DNA from: Peronospora farinosa
Lineage: Eukaryota > Oomycota > Peronosporomycetes > Peronosporales > Peronosporaceae
DNA: 64,000 nucleotides
Assembly: GCA_947646735.1 (NCBI GenBank)
Contig: CANTFK010000153.1
Span: forward strand, 62,001 to 126,000
Direction of reading: 5' to 3'
Part shown: positions 23,872 to 35,146 of the stretch, piece by piece
Layout: each line of letters begins with the position of its first letter
Numbering within the stretch: position 1 is the stretch's first letter
Position numbers and translations under genes: made by a program
The notes under the pieces: generated by a model
The model's input: only the letters and a program-made list of their open reading frames with translations
Database searches by the model: none
What the model was told of the DNA's origin: nothing

Positions 23872-25206
23872 ATGCAGTGGGCTTTTGCACTCCTTCTAGC
23901 TGCTGTTGCAACTGTTGATGTCGTCGCACAGACAACAGGTCAACAAGTGGAAATCCTTATCGGTGCCGGGTGCAAGTTTTCCAACTACTCAACACTGCCA
24001 ATAGCGATTGGAAAAGAACCTTCTTATCTCCTCAAGCTCGATCCTGGGCTCGGGAAGGGCATCTACCTACTGCATTTCACGCAATTCAATCTACCAGAAA
24101 CCGACGTACTGGTATTGAGAGCGTCTAATGATCCGATTACGACACCACCGGTGGCAATACTAGCGGGGAAGAACGCAACGGGAACGTTTTACTCTACTGC
24201 GATATCGGGAGATGGAGTGAAGCTGGAGCTTTTCAAGTCATCAGTTCCGGACACGACCAATTCGACTTCGTGTCGAGGCTTTGCCGTTGATGGCCTGCTC
24301 TTTTCTCCGAAAGAGCTGGTAGATGAGGCTCAGCATCGGCAAGTAGCTGTCAAAGTGCCTTTGACCAACCGTGCCAACATGACAGACACCGACGACGACG
24401 ACGACAGCGTAAATAAGGAAAGTGTCTGTGGCGCAGACGAATCTGTCGAAGCTGCTTGTGCGCCCAGTGCTACGAACAGTGCGGAAGGAGCAGTCATGTT
24501 GGCCAAGTCGCACTCCGTGGCTCGACTTTCAATCATCAAAGAGAATGGCATGTTAATTGCATACTGCACCGGCTGGCTGCTTGGTTGCGACGGCCACTTG
24601 ATCACGAACCAGCACTGTATCGGCAGTACAGAAGACGCGATCAATACAAAGGTGGAGTTTTTCGCTCAAGCAACCAGTTGTGGAGATAGCGAGGATTGTG
24701 ATACTCGGGGTGGATGTCCAGGGTCAGTTGGCGTGACGTCTACAACACTTGTAGCTGTGTCAGAAGCGTTAGACTATGCGGTGGTTCGACTTGATATCAA
24801 CAATAGTGTTGCAGATTATGCTGGCTTGTATGAGAAGACGGGTGGCTATCTGCAGCTCCGTGGCTCAGGAGCTGTCCTTGAAGAAAACATCTACATCCCG
24901 CAACATCCGTTGGGGTATGGCAAACGCATCGCGTGGCTACATAATGGTCAACCTGGTCGTGTCGAGTCTCTCACCGTCACGGGATGTCGTAAAAACGACG
25001 TGGGTTACTACGTGGACACGCAAGAAGGGTCGTCAGGGTCGCCGATTCTTGCCACGAGAGACAATAAGGTCATTGCGATGCATCACTGCGGCGATTGCTT
25101 AAATGGAGCTATTCCATCGCAAGCGATTATTGAGGATCTCACCGCCAAAGGCGTTCTGCCGAAATGCTCCGTCGCAGAAGAGAACAGTACAACTACAAGT
25201 GCTTAA
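23872..25206 (+). CDS. Secreted trypsin-like serine protease (S1 family)
   Basis: A 444-residue single-exon gene. Residues 1-19 are a classic signal peptide (hydrophobic core FALLLAAVATVDVVA, likely cut after AQ). Residues about 21-150 form an N-terminal region of unknown fold. An Asp run (DTDDDDD, about 172-178) and a Cys-containing linker lead to the protease domain from about 205. The triad is visible: His248 in TNQHCI, Asp301 in LDYAVVRLD and Ser388 in GSSGSP. Several Cys pairs fit disulphides of an exported enzyme. It should cut peptide bonds outside the cell; the substrate is unknown. The family is close to glutamyl-endopeptidase-like S1 proteases. The ATG follows a CT-rich leader; no other in-frame ATG fits the signal peptide better. 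It lies at the repeat/gene border. Confidence 0.88.
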   Translation: MQWAFALLLAAVATVDVVAQTTGQQVEILIGAGCKFSNYSTLPIAIGKEPSYLLKLDPGLGKGIYLLHFTQFNLPETDVLVLRASNDPITTPPVAILAGKNATGTFYSTAISGDGVKLELFKSSVPDTTNSTSCRGFAVDGLLFSPKELVDEAQHRQVAVKVPLTNRANMTDTDDDDDSVNKESVCGADESVEAACAPSATNSAEGAVMLAKSHSVARLSIIKENGMLIAYCTGWLLGCDGHLITNQHCIGSTEDAINTKVEFFAQATSCGDSEDCDTRGGCPGSVGVTSTTLVAVSEALDYAVVRLDINNSVADYAGLYEKTGGYLQLRGSGAVLEENIYIPQHPLGYGKRIAWLHNGQPGRVESLTVTGCRKNDVGYYVDTQEGSSGSPILATRDNKVIAMHHCGDCLNGAIPSQAIIEDLTAKGVLPKCSVAEENSTTTSA

Positions 25207-25306
25207 ATTGAAGCAGCAACGAAGATGTCGATAGCTTGTAGATTGGAAAGGGTTGGCAAGATCAGAAATAACAAAACATTTTTTCGGATCCACAAACTTG
25301 TTTAGT

Positions 25307-25620
25307 TTATCCACTCGTCTTTAGATAAAGTCTACGCAGCATCTCCAGCGCCCATTTCGCATTGTAGAAAATGTCGTCATGGTCCATCGAGGCTACCAGT
25401 GCAGCCCAATTATCGAATTCGCGACGGTATGCTTGCAACACGGCATATCTCCGATTCCACCGCGTCTTTGCCCAAGAGCATGCGACTGGGATTGTCTTGC
25501 CAGCGCAACCACCGCTCTTGGTCAGGACATCGACGATGATTTGAGCTCCTTTGGCCGGGTCCCCGGGCTGCTTTTCTTCATGCTCGTCAGCGTTTATACG
25601 GGCACTCGCCTTGCAACGTC
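25307..25620 (-). pseudogene. C-terminal fragment of a short-chain dehydrogenase
   Basis: The minus strand reads, from about 25600 to the TAA at 25307-25309, a frame with EKQPGDPAKGAQIIVDVLT followed by AGKTIPV and ending LEMLRRLYLKTSG. This matches the C-terminal substrate-side tail of classical SDR oxidoreductases (the PGDPAKAAQ block and the IP[VL]R strand). The Rossmann core with TGxxxGxG and YxxxK is absent upstream, where the frame soon meets a stop. It is a truncated copy, or the last exon of a gene whose other exons have gone. Translated by eye. Confidence 0.55.
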
Positions 25621-25639
25621 TTAGCTAACAACCATAAGC

Positions 25640-26767
25640 TTTCAAACAGGTAAAAGAGGGAAGCTGAGCAAAAAGGGTCCTGAATGGAGTTATTCTTGCT
25701 TCCTAGTGGAGCACGACTCGATACATGTACCGATATCTTTTTAGCAAATGCTCATGTAAAGCTGCTCCTGTATTGCAAGTACATGCAGCACGAACGGGTA
25801 CGTGAAAGACTTGAATAAAGTGAAGCATCTAATCAAAATTGAAAGGCCGTACTTGACATTTGAGCCGCTGAAGCGTTCTATAAGATGCCAAGAATGAAAT
25901 CTAGGGTTTCAAGATTAAATCATGGGCAAGGTGAAGATCATGGGCGAAGTGAAGGTCATGATCACACAGGAATACTGCGTTGAGAAAAAAGAGCGCAAGA
26001 ACTTGCACTTTAACGACCGGTGAAGAATTTGAGTAAGTGCTTCAACCAGATCAAGAACTACTACAATGATGTCATTATATAAGGACAAGATTCGTCTGAT
26101 CATTACGCTCGAAAACGAAATAGTTGCTGCAATGGAAAAAAGGCAGCAGTTAGCACAAAGTTCGTACATGACGTCTCACAGAAGAACAAACGGCTTTTGA
26201 AGCTGCTTGCCACAAGGTGGAGCACTTGCGGTACGAACTCTAGGATGAACTCAAGGAGGAGAGACTTCATTGTCGAATACTAGCATACGGCTACTTTGTC
26301 GGTTCCATGACCTCAAACAGCCAAAAGAATCCGATCGCACAAACAAGTATCACATCATTGTGTCCAACTGCAATGCTCTCTCGACACTTGCAAGCACATG
26401 ATTCCGACTATCCACATGACGAAGTCTCTTCTTCAAGCAATTTCTCGCCGCAATGGACGACCAACATACGTAGAAAGCAGCACAACTACAAGATACAAAA
26501 ACTTTAGCATTCACAAACTGCAGTACAGTGTGGCCAAGGAGAGCAAAGCCTACAATGACTCATTTTACGTATCTTTAGTAAAGAAGCTGACACATCTGGC
26601 ATCTCTGAGGAAGAAGTCGTGTCTTTGGCCTATAACCGCTTACCTTAACACACGAGCATTAACCCGACTGAGCTTGTAACAGTTTCATGAGGCAGCGCTT
26701 CTTTTCTCCTTAAGAAATGCAGAACGAGCGATCGGGCGATTGATACACGTTGTAGGTCAAAAGAAGA
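25640..26767. other. Intergenic, no gene recognised
   Basis: About 1.1 kb between the SDR fragment and the 3' end of the WDR92-like gene. Only short frames are present. A stretch near 26090-26190 can be read as a Lys/Glu-rich peptide, but it has no family signature and is soon interrupted. Probably decayed sequence plus the downstream region of WDR92. Confidence 0.35.
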
Positions 26768-28051
26768 CTACAACTTGTTCGTATCCGTCACAATATAGAC
26801 ACGAACTGTTTTGTCCAAGCACGCCAAGGCACAAAAGCCCTCGCAATCCGGACTGTACACAATCAATTCAATTAGCAGCGAAACGACTCTTACGCCATAT
26901 CTACAGAGCTGCATACCTCCAGTCCATGCTGACAATCGGCTGGGTAGACAGCACTCGCGAGTTAAGTAGCTCAACTGTGCCACAGACACCGTACAATCTT
27001 CCATCAGCGTCCTTGGCCGTTCTGGAAAGTGGGTGGTGGCTGAAAGTACACAGATACCGAGTCATCTCATTGTTAACACAAAATCTGCTGTAACCTATGC
27101 AGCAGCAACGTACTATTTGTACAAGTTCAAGCCGCCATTACCTCCGCTAGTCATGAACAAGTCTCGATTCTGCGGTAAGAAGTGTCCCTGCCAGATAATA
27201 GACCTATGTGCCTTTTCCGTTATGCAAGTAAACCCTTTTTCTGGATGCAACGTCTGCAGGTCGTAAACACGGAACTTGGAATCGAGTGTGGTGACCAGCA
27301 GCTTATTCATCTCGCTATTTTTCTGGTCGAATTGCACATGAACGACGCCGTTCTGGCAGTTGGTCTCCCATCGGACCGAGTTTGTACGTAAGTCAAATAG
27401 TTTCACATCTCCATTTTCATAGCCACTCACAATACAACGCTCTGAATTGTTGTACGAGTTACCAACGCACACAGTCCAGCAGTCATGTCCTATGTCTTGC
27501 TCCTTAAAAGCCAGCGTCACTACTGGTTCGGCTACACGTACGTCCCATACACGGACGCAGCCGTCTTGACCACACGTGACAATTTCAGGTGTTCCATTGC
27601 CACTATTTTGACCACCACAGCCGTCAATAGCATTTACAATGGACTTGTGAGCTTGGGCCGAGTATAGCGGCACATCTGCTACTTCCACATCCCTGTCATA
27701 ACAAAAATATTACTACAATTTTACTACTTGTATTTAAGCTCACTTTTAGGCTTTTTTAATACTAATTTTTATCATAAAATAGTACCATATATTCATGACG
27801 CCTTTGTAGTCACCTGTTGCCAAATGTCGGTGATTTAATGCCGTTGCTCCAAAGGTTCCACATTTAATACCATGTAGCTTCTCATACACCGCAAGTGTCT
27901 GTAATTCACGTTGATGAAGACTGTAGATGGTTAATGCACCGGTACCATTTGGAGTAATACCCATGGCTACAAAACGTGAAGAATGAGGGATCCATTTAAT
28001 ATCATTAGGTATGAAATGTATACTCCGATTTCCATGCTCAATGAGTTCCAT
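26768..28051 (-). CDS. WDR92: WDR92/DNAAF10-like WD40 protein
   Basis: Four exons: complement(join(26768..26852, 26917..27039, 27114..27692, 27786..28051)), 1053 bases, 350 residues; human WDR92 is of similar length. Introns of 93, 74 and 64 bases have GT-AG ends and preserve phase. Co-linear family motifs include IKCGTFGAT, LATGDYKGVMNIWDVE, IVNAIDGCGG, PEIVTCGQDGCVRVWD, GYENGDVKLFDLR, MNKLLVTTLDSKF, KAHRSIIWQ, VLSTQPIVSMDWSPD and the terminal DKTVRVYIVT..NKL. WDR92 is a beta-propeller that works with the R2TP/prefoldin-like co-chaperone in the cytoplasm to pre-assemble axonemal dynein arms. No truncation is seen, which suggests flagellar function is kept. Confidence 0.88.
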
Positions 28052-28090
28052 GGTGGGTATTATTCCTTTAACTAATTATACTGATTAATA

Positions 28091-28186
28091 AGTATGAACA
28101 AGTATGAACAAGTATAAACAAGTATGAACTAGTATGAACTAGTATGAACAATCATGAACAATTAGAAACAAGTATAAACAAGTATC
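28091..28186. repeat. 10-bp tandem repeat (agtatgaaca)n
   Basis: About nine to ten imperfect copies of the decamer agtatgaaca (variants agtataaaca, agtatgaact, atcatgaaca) lie just upstream of the WDR92-like start codon. It is a simple minisatellite in the shared gap between two minus-strand genes. No regulatory role can be read from it. Confidence 0.9.
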
Positions 28187-28199
28187 ATGTTTTTGCTTG

Positions 28200-28520
28200 T
28201 CAGACGTAAAGACTTTTCGAATCCTTTTCATTAAATTCGAGGGACCAAATGGTATCGATTTGGTGCACGGAGACTGATCTGTAAAGTCCAGCTTGAAGCT
28301 TTCTTAGCACATGTTTAAGCAGATTGTGGCTCTTCCACAGCCACATGTTTATTTTACGCAAGTAACGGTCGTCTTCCCATACGATTTTCGAGCAAATTAT
28401 TACATACACTACAAAAGTAGTAATCGCAATAATAGAAGCAGTACTTGCAGTACTACTATCGGTCCAGAGTCGGGGCGGTATCAGTTTATTGGTCCCACTC
28501 CTTTCACACAGACATCGTTG
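28200..28520 (-). CDS. Possible small single-pass membrane protein (5' part unresolved)
   Basis: The minus strand has an open frame from about 28520 to the TGA at 28200-28202. It contains a hydrophobic segment (ASIIAITTFVVYVIIC) followed by a basic, aromatic region (RKINMWLWKSHNLLKHVLRK) and a C-terminal tail. No ATG lies in this frame upstream of the hydrophobic segment, so a first exon would have to lie between 28520 and 28740, where candidate acceptors exist but none could be proved. Otherwise translation would begin inside the membrane segment. It is not recognised as any family and could be a chance frame. Confidence 0.35.
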   Translation of the reverse strand, partial: QRCLCERSGTNKLIPPRLWTDSSTASTASIIAITTFVVYVIICSKIVWEDDRYLRKINMWLWKSHNLLKHVLRKLQAGLYRSVSVHQIDTIWSLEFNEKDSKSLYV

Positions 28521-28760
28521 AATAAAGTACTATCCCAGCAGCTGTTTTGTAAGTCTTAATAACCTGCAATATATAATACTGAAATAATCGTATGTGTATA
28601 CATCTAACCTCATCAGAACAAATATACTTTATAAATACAATCTGTAAACAAACAACGTACATTCACCCTTTACTGTACTTCCTGCTCAAAGCTTCTTCTT
28701 CTTCTTATGCTATCACTCTGTAATTGATCATCCTAGTCACACGTGTGTAGTAAATTATCA

Positions 28761-31700
28761 ATGGAGTCACTCGAAGTGACTACACACGATCCCTATTTAA
28801 ATATTCTAACAGTTTCATCAGCTGTTTCATCTGTGCTTTCGATCATTGGGTCCTTTTACATTATTGGTCGTTATTGGTATGCACGTCGATTTACAGCCAA
28901 ATCGCATTATCTCGATGTTACAAAGGAATTGATACATATTATTGCCTGTTTGGTACGGTATATAAGGGTGTCCTCCCTCCCCTTCCCTCTCTCTCTCTCT
29001 CTACCTGTTATATCATTATGTTGACGCAATCATTTGTATTAACAATTATGGGTTGGTATTGACAATCACTTTTGACAGGATCTATTTGGTGCTATAGGAC
29101 GTGCATTTGGTGTCCTACCAACTGAGACATTTGATCAAGATGCAGGAGAAGCCGTGACATCCGTTTGTAAGCTTCAAGCCTTTGGTACGATGGTCTCAAT
29201 TGATGACGTCAACATGTGGTCAAAAAAAAAGAATTGACATCTCACACGGTTATAATTGTTTTTATTATTGTTTTATCGTTTTTATTTTGACATAACGTTG
29301 ATTTTAGTCGTCACTTTTGGAGATGGAGCCCCAATTGCTTGGAATTTTATAATGGCTCTTAATTTATACCGTTGGGTATGTATGGGTGAAGATCAACAAA
29401 TGCTCATGAAAAAAATTAAATGGTATATTGGTGGTACAATGCTCTTTGCTCTTGGCATTCCCACCATTTGCCTCATTTTTGACAAATTTGGAGATGCAGG
29501 GCTGTGGTGTTGGGTCGTTGTAAAAAACAACAGATCTGAAAAACTTTGGTGGATGGCTGGGACACTTTACTTTTGGGTCGTTGCAGGTGGCGTCTCTATG
29601 ACTGTTTTTCTCTTGTTGGTCAAGATAAATATTAAAAAGAGGCTCAAGACATTTGAAAATGATGATGCTAATGACGCCTATTATGCTGTTGTGCAAAACC
29701 TCACGGTCTACATTACAAGCTTCATCTTGTGCTGGTTACCGGCCGTGGTCGATCGTGCCTATGCTATTGCCACAGGCAAGAAGTCATTTGCACTGAACTT
29801 TTTGCATGCAACCATTGTGCCACTTCAGGGCTTTGTTAACGCGGTCATTTATGGCAAGTTTCATGTTTGGGTAGTGCGTCATGTACGGGAGCCGTGGGTG
29901 AGCAAGAGCAGCTCGCACACGAAGAACAGCAAGCTGTCGGAAGAGTTGTTGCGACAATTGGCACAATTGCGGGACCAGGAGCGACAACACATGGGCACAG
30001 CGACCATCTTTGTCACCACTTTCGATATGAATTGGACCTCGTGTCCAACCAATTTGGAGGACTGGATCCCGGCAGGAAAAGATCTGTATGTTTTTTCTCT
30101 CCAACACTGCGTGGAAGTGCAAGCGATTGAGCAGGTGATTCGAGGATACCTCCTTCAGGTGAATTATCCTACTGCCTACCGATCCATTACATCGATTGCA
30201 GGAACGGCTGTGCGAGGTCATGTTCAAGATGTAAGTGACTCTTTTTAGTCTTTGGTGCCAAATACATTATCGGTTGTGTTGATACTGACACGACTGTTTT
30301 TTGTCGTGGATTTATACAGGCGTCGGTATGTCAAATCGTTTTTGTAAATAATGCTGATGACGCTAGCGGCAACGTGAAGCTTGACGCTGTGGATGGACGA
30401 ATCTGGGCTCAGCGAAAGACATTTAACGAGGTTGTGGGCATTCCCATTCGGTACTTTGATGCGTCCATCGCATTTGTTTCGTGCAATCTCAGCACTTCAC
30501 TCACCAACATGTCGCAGCGACTTCGTCAACCTGTGGTAGGCAATGTGGCTGAGAAGCATGCAGTCGCATCGAGCCTCATCCACTCGTTCGGCATGGACGC
30601 AGACCGTGCGGCAGTGGACTTTCCGAATTTGTACCATCATACGATAATTTCTGGAAATTTGAATTACGATGTCGATATGTCGACCATTACACTCACTGCA
30701 GCAATTGAGCAAGCGTATAAAGCTGCGTCTTTAAAGATAGCGACGGATACCGCGATTGATGCACAGATTAGGGCAATGCGCAAATTGAAGATCTCAACTA
30801 CAATGAAGAAATCCAATGCCCAGCTTGACGGCTTGAATATGGAAGAAAGCCGCCAGGAATGTGGACGGAGTTTTCAGCGAAGCAGTACCGGAGCTTCGTC
30901 GTCAGCAAGCGGCGACGTTACTTATGAAGAAGCCTACACTTTTCGTGAAGACGACGTTTCATTTACGGTGCTGAAGTCGCCAAATTTCTCTCCACGGCGA
31001 CCGAGTTTGCAAACACCATTCTTGGACGAGCGAGATTCAAACAGTTTGGCGATAACCATCCACGAAAATGCTCAAGAAGTTGATGAATACAAGACACATA
31101 GACCGACCAATTGGGTCTCTTTCTTGGACAATCAACTACCGACAAACGCTTTTAAAGGTAGCAAAAGCTTATCTAGTTTAGCTAGCAAGCCCCGTGCACC
31201 TGATCATCTGGCATTGGGTGGCCACTTTCCACCACGAAGCCAGAAGAAGATCCGGGATCTTATCGCGAAATCGGATCTTGTCTCCGAAAACACGGCTCGC
31301 AAGTGGCTTGAAGTCCTTCGTTACGACGAGCTGCGTGCATCGATCGACGCGAAGGAAATTTTTACGGGGTTTGAAGAGCCTCCTATCCATTTTCTGCCAT
31401 CTTTTCCGCGTAAGATTGGCGTGGCTGCTTCCTTCTCTATGGTCGGCGAGGCTTCATGCAAGGAACTGTTTTGTGAGGCTGACGAGGAAACGTTTGTGGG
31501 CGATTCTCCGCCAGCGTACAAAGACCGCATCCTGGCACACTCTCTCTGTGATACAAAGCAGCGGATCCGTAATGTAGGCTATTGGTCTTGTGAGAATATT
31601 ATCACGTCTACTCACAAGCCTGTCTGCAGCATCTACGAGCTCGAAATCGATCGTTACTTTTCGTATAACATGGATGAAGCTGCAGTTGCAGATTTACGGG

Positions 31701-32596
31701 CAGGCAATCATGGTTTACGCGACAAAAAGGACGTGCGCGAATTTAAGATCAAATTGGTAAAGCTGGATGCGAATATCTGGACGTATGAGGAACGTCACAG
31801 TTCCTGTTTGCACTCCAACGGGCATCGTTGGCGCAGCCTCGGATCAAATCGTTCAAGTACCCGAGTACATGGTAGGCCGAATAGTCGTGGTGCAGTCAAT
31901 TCAACGAGCACAAACAACAGCGGTGAGTCTTCTAGGCGAAGTGCTCAGATATTGACGAACCGACGAATGTCGTCTATAGCTCAAGTGGTCGAGCGTGTAC
32001 TGCGGAAGAGTCGACTGTGCTCTGGTACCAGTAGTACGAGCTCGAGGACACCACCACCTAGCAAGTACTCAGATTTCACAACTGAGCCAGGTGGAGTACA
32101 GCCTTTGGCTATGGCCAACGACCGCCTCTCCATTCTCGCAGCTTCTCAACTTGAGCTTATACCTGTGGAACCCGTGAGCATCTCGACCATCTTTCCTCTA
32201 CCATCAGAGGATGTCTATGCTCTTCAGCGTAAAGTGTACGAGGTCGCGCATTTGGTGCAGAACGGCTTTCAGTCCAGCGCTCGTGTAGACGACGATGAGG
32301 AATCTCAGTTGGCTTACACTAACTTTCGCACGGTAGCATGGAAGAAGGCAATGTCCAATGGCGTGACACACTCGGCCATTATTAAGCCAGTAAACGGAGG
32401 AGTGCACGTTGCGATCAGCATTGAAGCCGAGAAGGGCCACGGTGGTCAAGGCGTATTGTGCCTTAAAGAGTCTGACTTGTTGGAGCATGCGGCGCCTGTG
32501 CTTTGCGATGCTAGGCCAATTCCATTTGATGTGACTTTAACATGGGGAGGCAAGCATGTGGGCTACCTCCACGGTGATGTATTGTGCTCTACGTAG
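28761..32596 (+). CDS. GPCR-bigram: seven-TM receptor fused to an inositol polyphosphate 5-phosphatase-like domain
   Basis: Four exons: join(28761..28952, 29079..29184, 29308..30230, 30320..32596), 1165 residues; introns of 126, 123 and 89 bases, all GT-AG and in phase. Residues about 15-300 give seven hydrophobic segments of the cAMP-receptor-like type (NFIMALNLYRW in TM3, SFILCWLP in TM6, FVNAVIYG in TM7). From about 325 an INPP5-type fold follows: FVTTFDMN for the usual GTWNxN, LYVFSLQHC for YxxGLQE, SGNLNYD for GDxNYR, and near 804 PPAYKDRIL for PAWCDRIL. Several catalytic positions are therefore replaced (see findings). A Ser-rich low-complexity region and a C-terminal extension follow. 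GPCR fusions with lipid-signalling domains are a known oomycete feature. The protein should sit in a membrane with the enzyme-like part in the cytosol. Confidence 0.85.
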
Positions 32597-32966
32597 CGTT
32601 ATTCTTGATAGACGTTTCTTGTTTCAAAGTTTGCTTTGTCACTTTGTACTTCTTCAAGTATCCCGCAGTTTAGCAATCTGCATTCTGATACTGGCGCATT
32701 TGACTGTTCACCATGTTGATTCGTATGCTCTGACCTCTACGCTGGTAATTTCATGTGAAAATCGTTTTTCAATGTCATCATCGATGCTTGCTCAAGAACT
32801 TGACGGTAAACACGAGTTAATATCAATGATAGAAAAAGAAAAAATATTCACGTGCATGCAACATGCAAAAACAGTCGAGGGCTACCGACAAGTACCTCTT
32901 CCAGGATCAAAAGTGCCTCGAAGCCCGTGCTGCATGTGTTGGCCGAGCTCACTGATGCTGACCAGC

Positions 32967-34746
32967 TTATCTACCCTCGATACTTACACCCGTAGCCCGT
33001 TTAGTCTTCCTTCCAGGCCTAGCAATTTCCTGCATCCGCTTGGTCAAGCGAGCCTTGCGTGAATCTGGATCCGCCTTCTTGGACTGCACGGCATTCATGT
33101 CGACCTTGGACTGAGGGCGAAGCAAGAAATCAATGTGCAGCTGTTGAGGCAGCTCTGCACGCTCTGATGCCTCGATCTTTACATCATGATCGGCATTGCG
33201 AACACTGAACACATTGCCACTGCGATCAGATGCGTGTGCTTTGTTCTTCGACTTTTGTCGACGCCTGTGACACAGTTGACGCGTCAGTAATTGAGAATTG
33301 TGCAGTATTATTACAAACTAAGCAACTTCTTACGCGCGCTCACGACGGCGATAAACTTCACTGTCAGCCTTTTCAGCTTCTAATTCAGCCAGCTTTGAGA
33401 AATCCAGCGTCTTGTTGAAGACTGCACGACTCCAACGTTCCACCAGACTGCGGCACAGCTCCTTGTTCTCAATTGTCTACCGCATCCATACAAACACCAT
33501 TAATCTTCAAGACAAATCTTTGCAACGCAAATCTTCCCCTCTTACCTCTCGCGGGTGTTTCATCAACATCATCACAACTTTTCCAAGTCCACTGCGCTTC
33601 AAATGCTCCTTAAAAACTGCATGAATAAAACGCTCACATTGTCAGCGCTGCAAGCTCCACTTGCTGACGTAAACGAAATGTACATAACACACCTGGCATT
33701 TTGCTGACCATCTCAAGCATCTTGGTACGTACACCGACGTTAGGTAGCGTGCTATCCTCCAAAGGCTGGATCCATTTCTTCACTATCTGCTCCAATGCCC
33801 AAAGAGTCAGATACTACATTCCTATCATGCTAGCCGTCTCAAAATAAGCATACACGTACCGTGAGCAGGTCAAAATCCAACAACATCGGTTGAAACTGTA
33901 TCTTGCGCAAGACATGGAGTGCATTTTCCATAAACTTGATCTTTTCTAGTGCTGGACGACGTTGAGCAATACTCGCCAAATCATCTGCATAAGCTTTATC
34001 CATTCGGTAAAGTACTTCTTGGGTAATCTGTTCCATTTCCTGTGGCGACAAGTTGATCTTAGCACGAGAGCGTCCCGTTTTAAGGGAATTCAATGTCCTG
34101 TCAAAAAAATCGTCCTTTTGCTCCTGCATAGTGCTCGGTTCATCAATTGGACGTTCATCGTCAAAATGTTGTCGATCTTCAGCGTACTCGCCAAGTACAT
34201 CTGCTAGATCGTCGTCTCGGTCAATAAAATCGTCGTCATCTTTAGTAGCAACTGCATCGTCTCCAGAATCATACTCGTCTCTTTGATCAAGCTGTTTTTG
34301 ACCGTCGTCATTATTAAACGAATTTTTGACACGTTTTACAGGCGGCAGCACGGGACGTTTGACTGATTTCTTCTCCTCATCGTCACTCTCCGAGTCAGAG
34401 CCAAATAGTCTACAACAGGTAAAAATAGTAATAGTAATAAGTAATGATAGTACTATTTGACAACAACATGTCAATAAAGACATGTCAAAAATACACGTCA
34501 ATAATACCCTGACGCATCAGCTGTAGGGACCGTCGTAGCTGTCAAAAATTACATAACACCAAAAGGAAATAGGTCAAACAATAAAGTCTCAGCAGCAATC
34601 AATACATTAGTCTCTACTATGTCATATACAATGATATTGTACGTACTGCGAGCGATTTGTTCATCGCCAGAGTCGTCCGAGTCTTCGTCGCCAAACATCT
34701 CGTTAATGCTGCGCTTCTTGCGTTCTTCTTTAGCCATAAATGACAT
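32967..34746 (-). CDS. IWS1: Transcription elongation factor IWS1/SPN1
   Basis: Six exons: complement(join(32967..33264, 33334..33476, 33546..33616, 33693..33813, 33860..34409, 34643..34746)), 1287 bases, 428 residues. The intron between 33813 and 33860 is only 46 bases. The N-terminal half is acidic and Ser-rich (LFGSDSESDDEE, DEYDSGDDA), as in IWS1. The conserved TFIIS N-terminal-type helical domain spans about 190-330: RRPALEKIKFMENAL, then LEDSTLPNVGVRTKML, HLKRSGLGKVVMML and LVERWSRAVF. The end is basic and closes with VSIEGR. IWS1 binds SPT6 and RNA polymerase II in the nucleus and links elongation to chromatin and mRNA processing. An in-frame ATG four codons further in (34737) is an alternative start. 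Confidence 0.87.
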
Positions 34747-35146
34747 GAGAGGTAAGAAAAGAAGACAGGAAATAAGTGTGATGACGGTGGGACGCCAAAG
34801 GAAGGAATTAGGAGCACAGGAACGTACCGTCGGAATGCGCCATGACTGCGTCGGGTGGGTGGCTTAAATTTGACATTTTTGACAAGATCACCGTTTTCGA
34901 CAATTATGTAAACGTCGTGTGGAGTAAAGCCTAAGAATTAATTGATTAAAACAACTTTAAATTTAAAGTGTATTCGGTATAATTAAGTAGCAGCATCTGA
35001 TGCCTAGAATAGTCACTAAAAAGGCAGCTACAGACAGGAATAGAGCAATTAGGCCCAAACGACGTCCTGACAATGACTTTTAAAGCAACTTCTTCCCACC
35101 TGCATCACCGTCAAAAGAAAATAGAACCTGTTGCTATCGTCACATT

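Noticed and set aside
32975..32990. GTAAGT near the end of IWS1 as a splice donor to a further exon
   Set aside because: Reading through gives the terminal VSIEGR, which suits the family's C-terminus, and no good downstream exon was seen.
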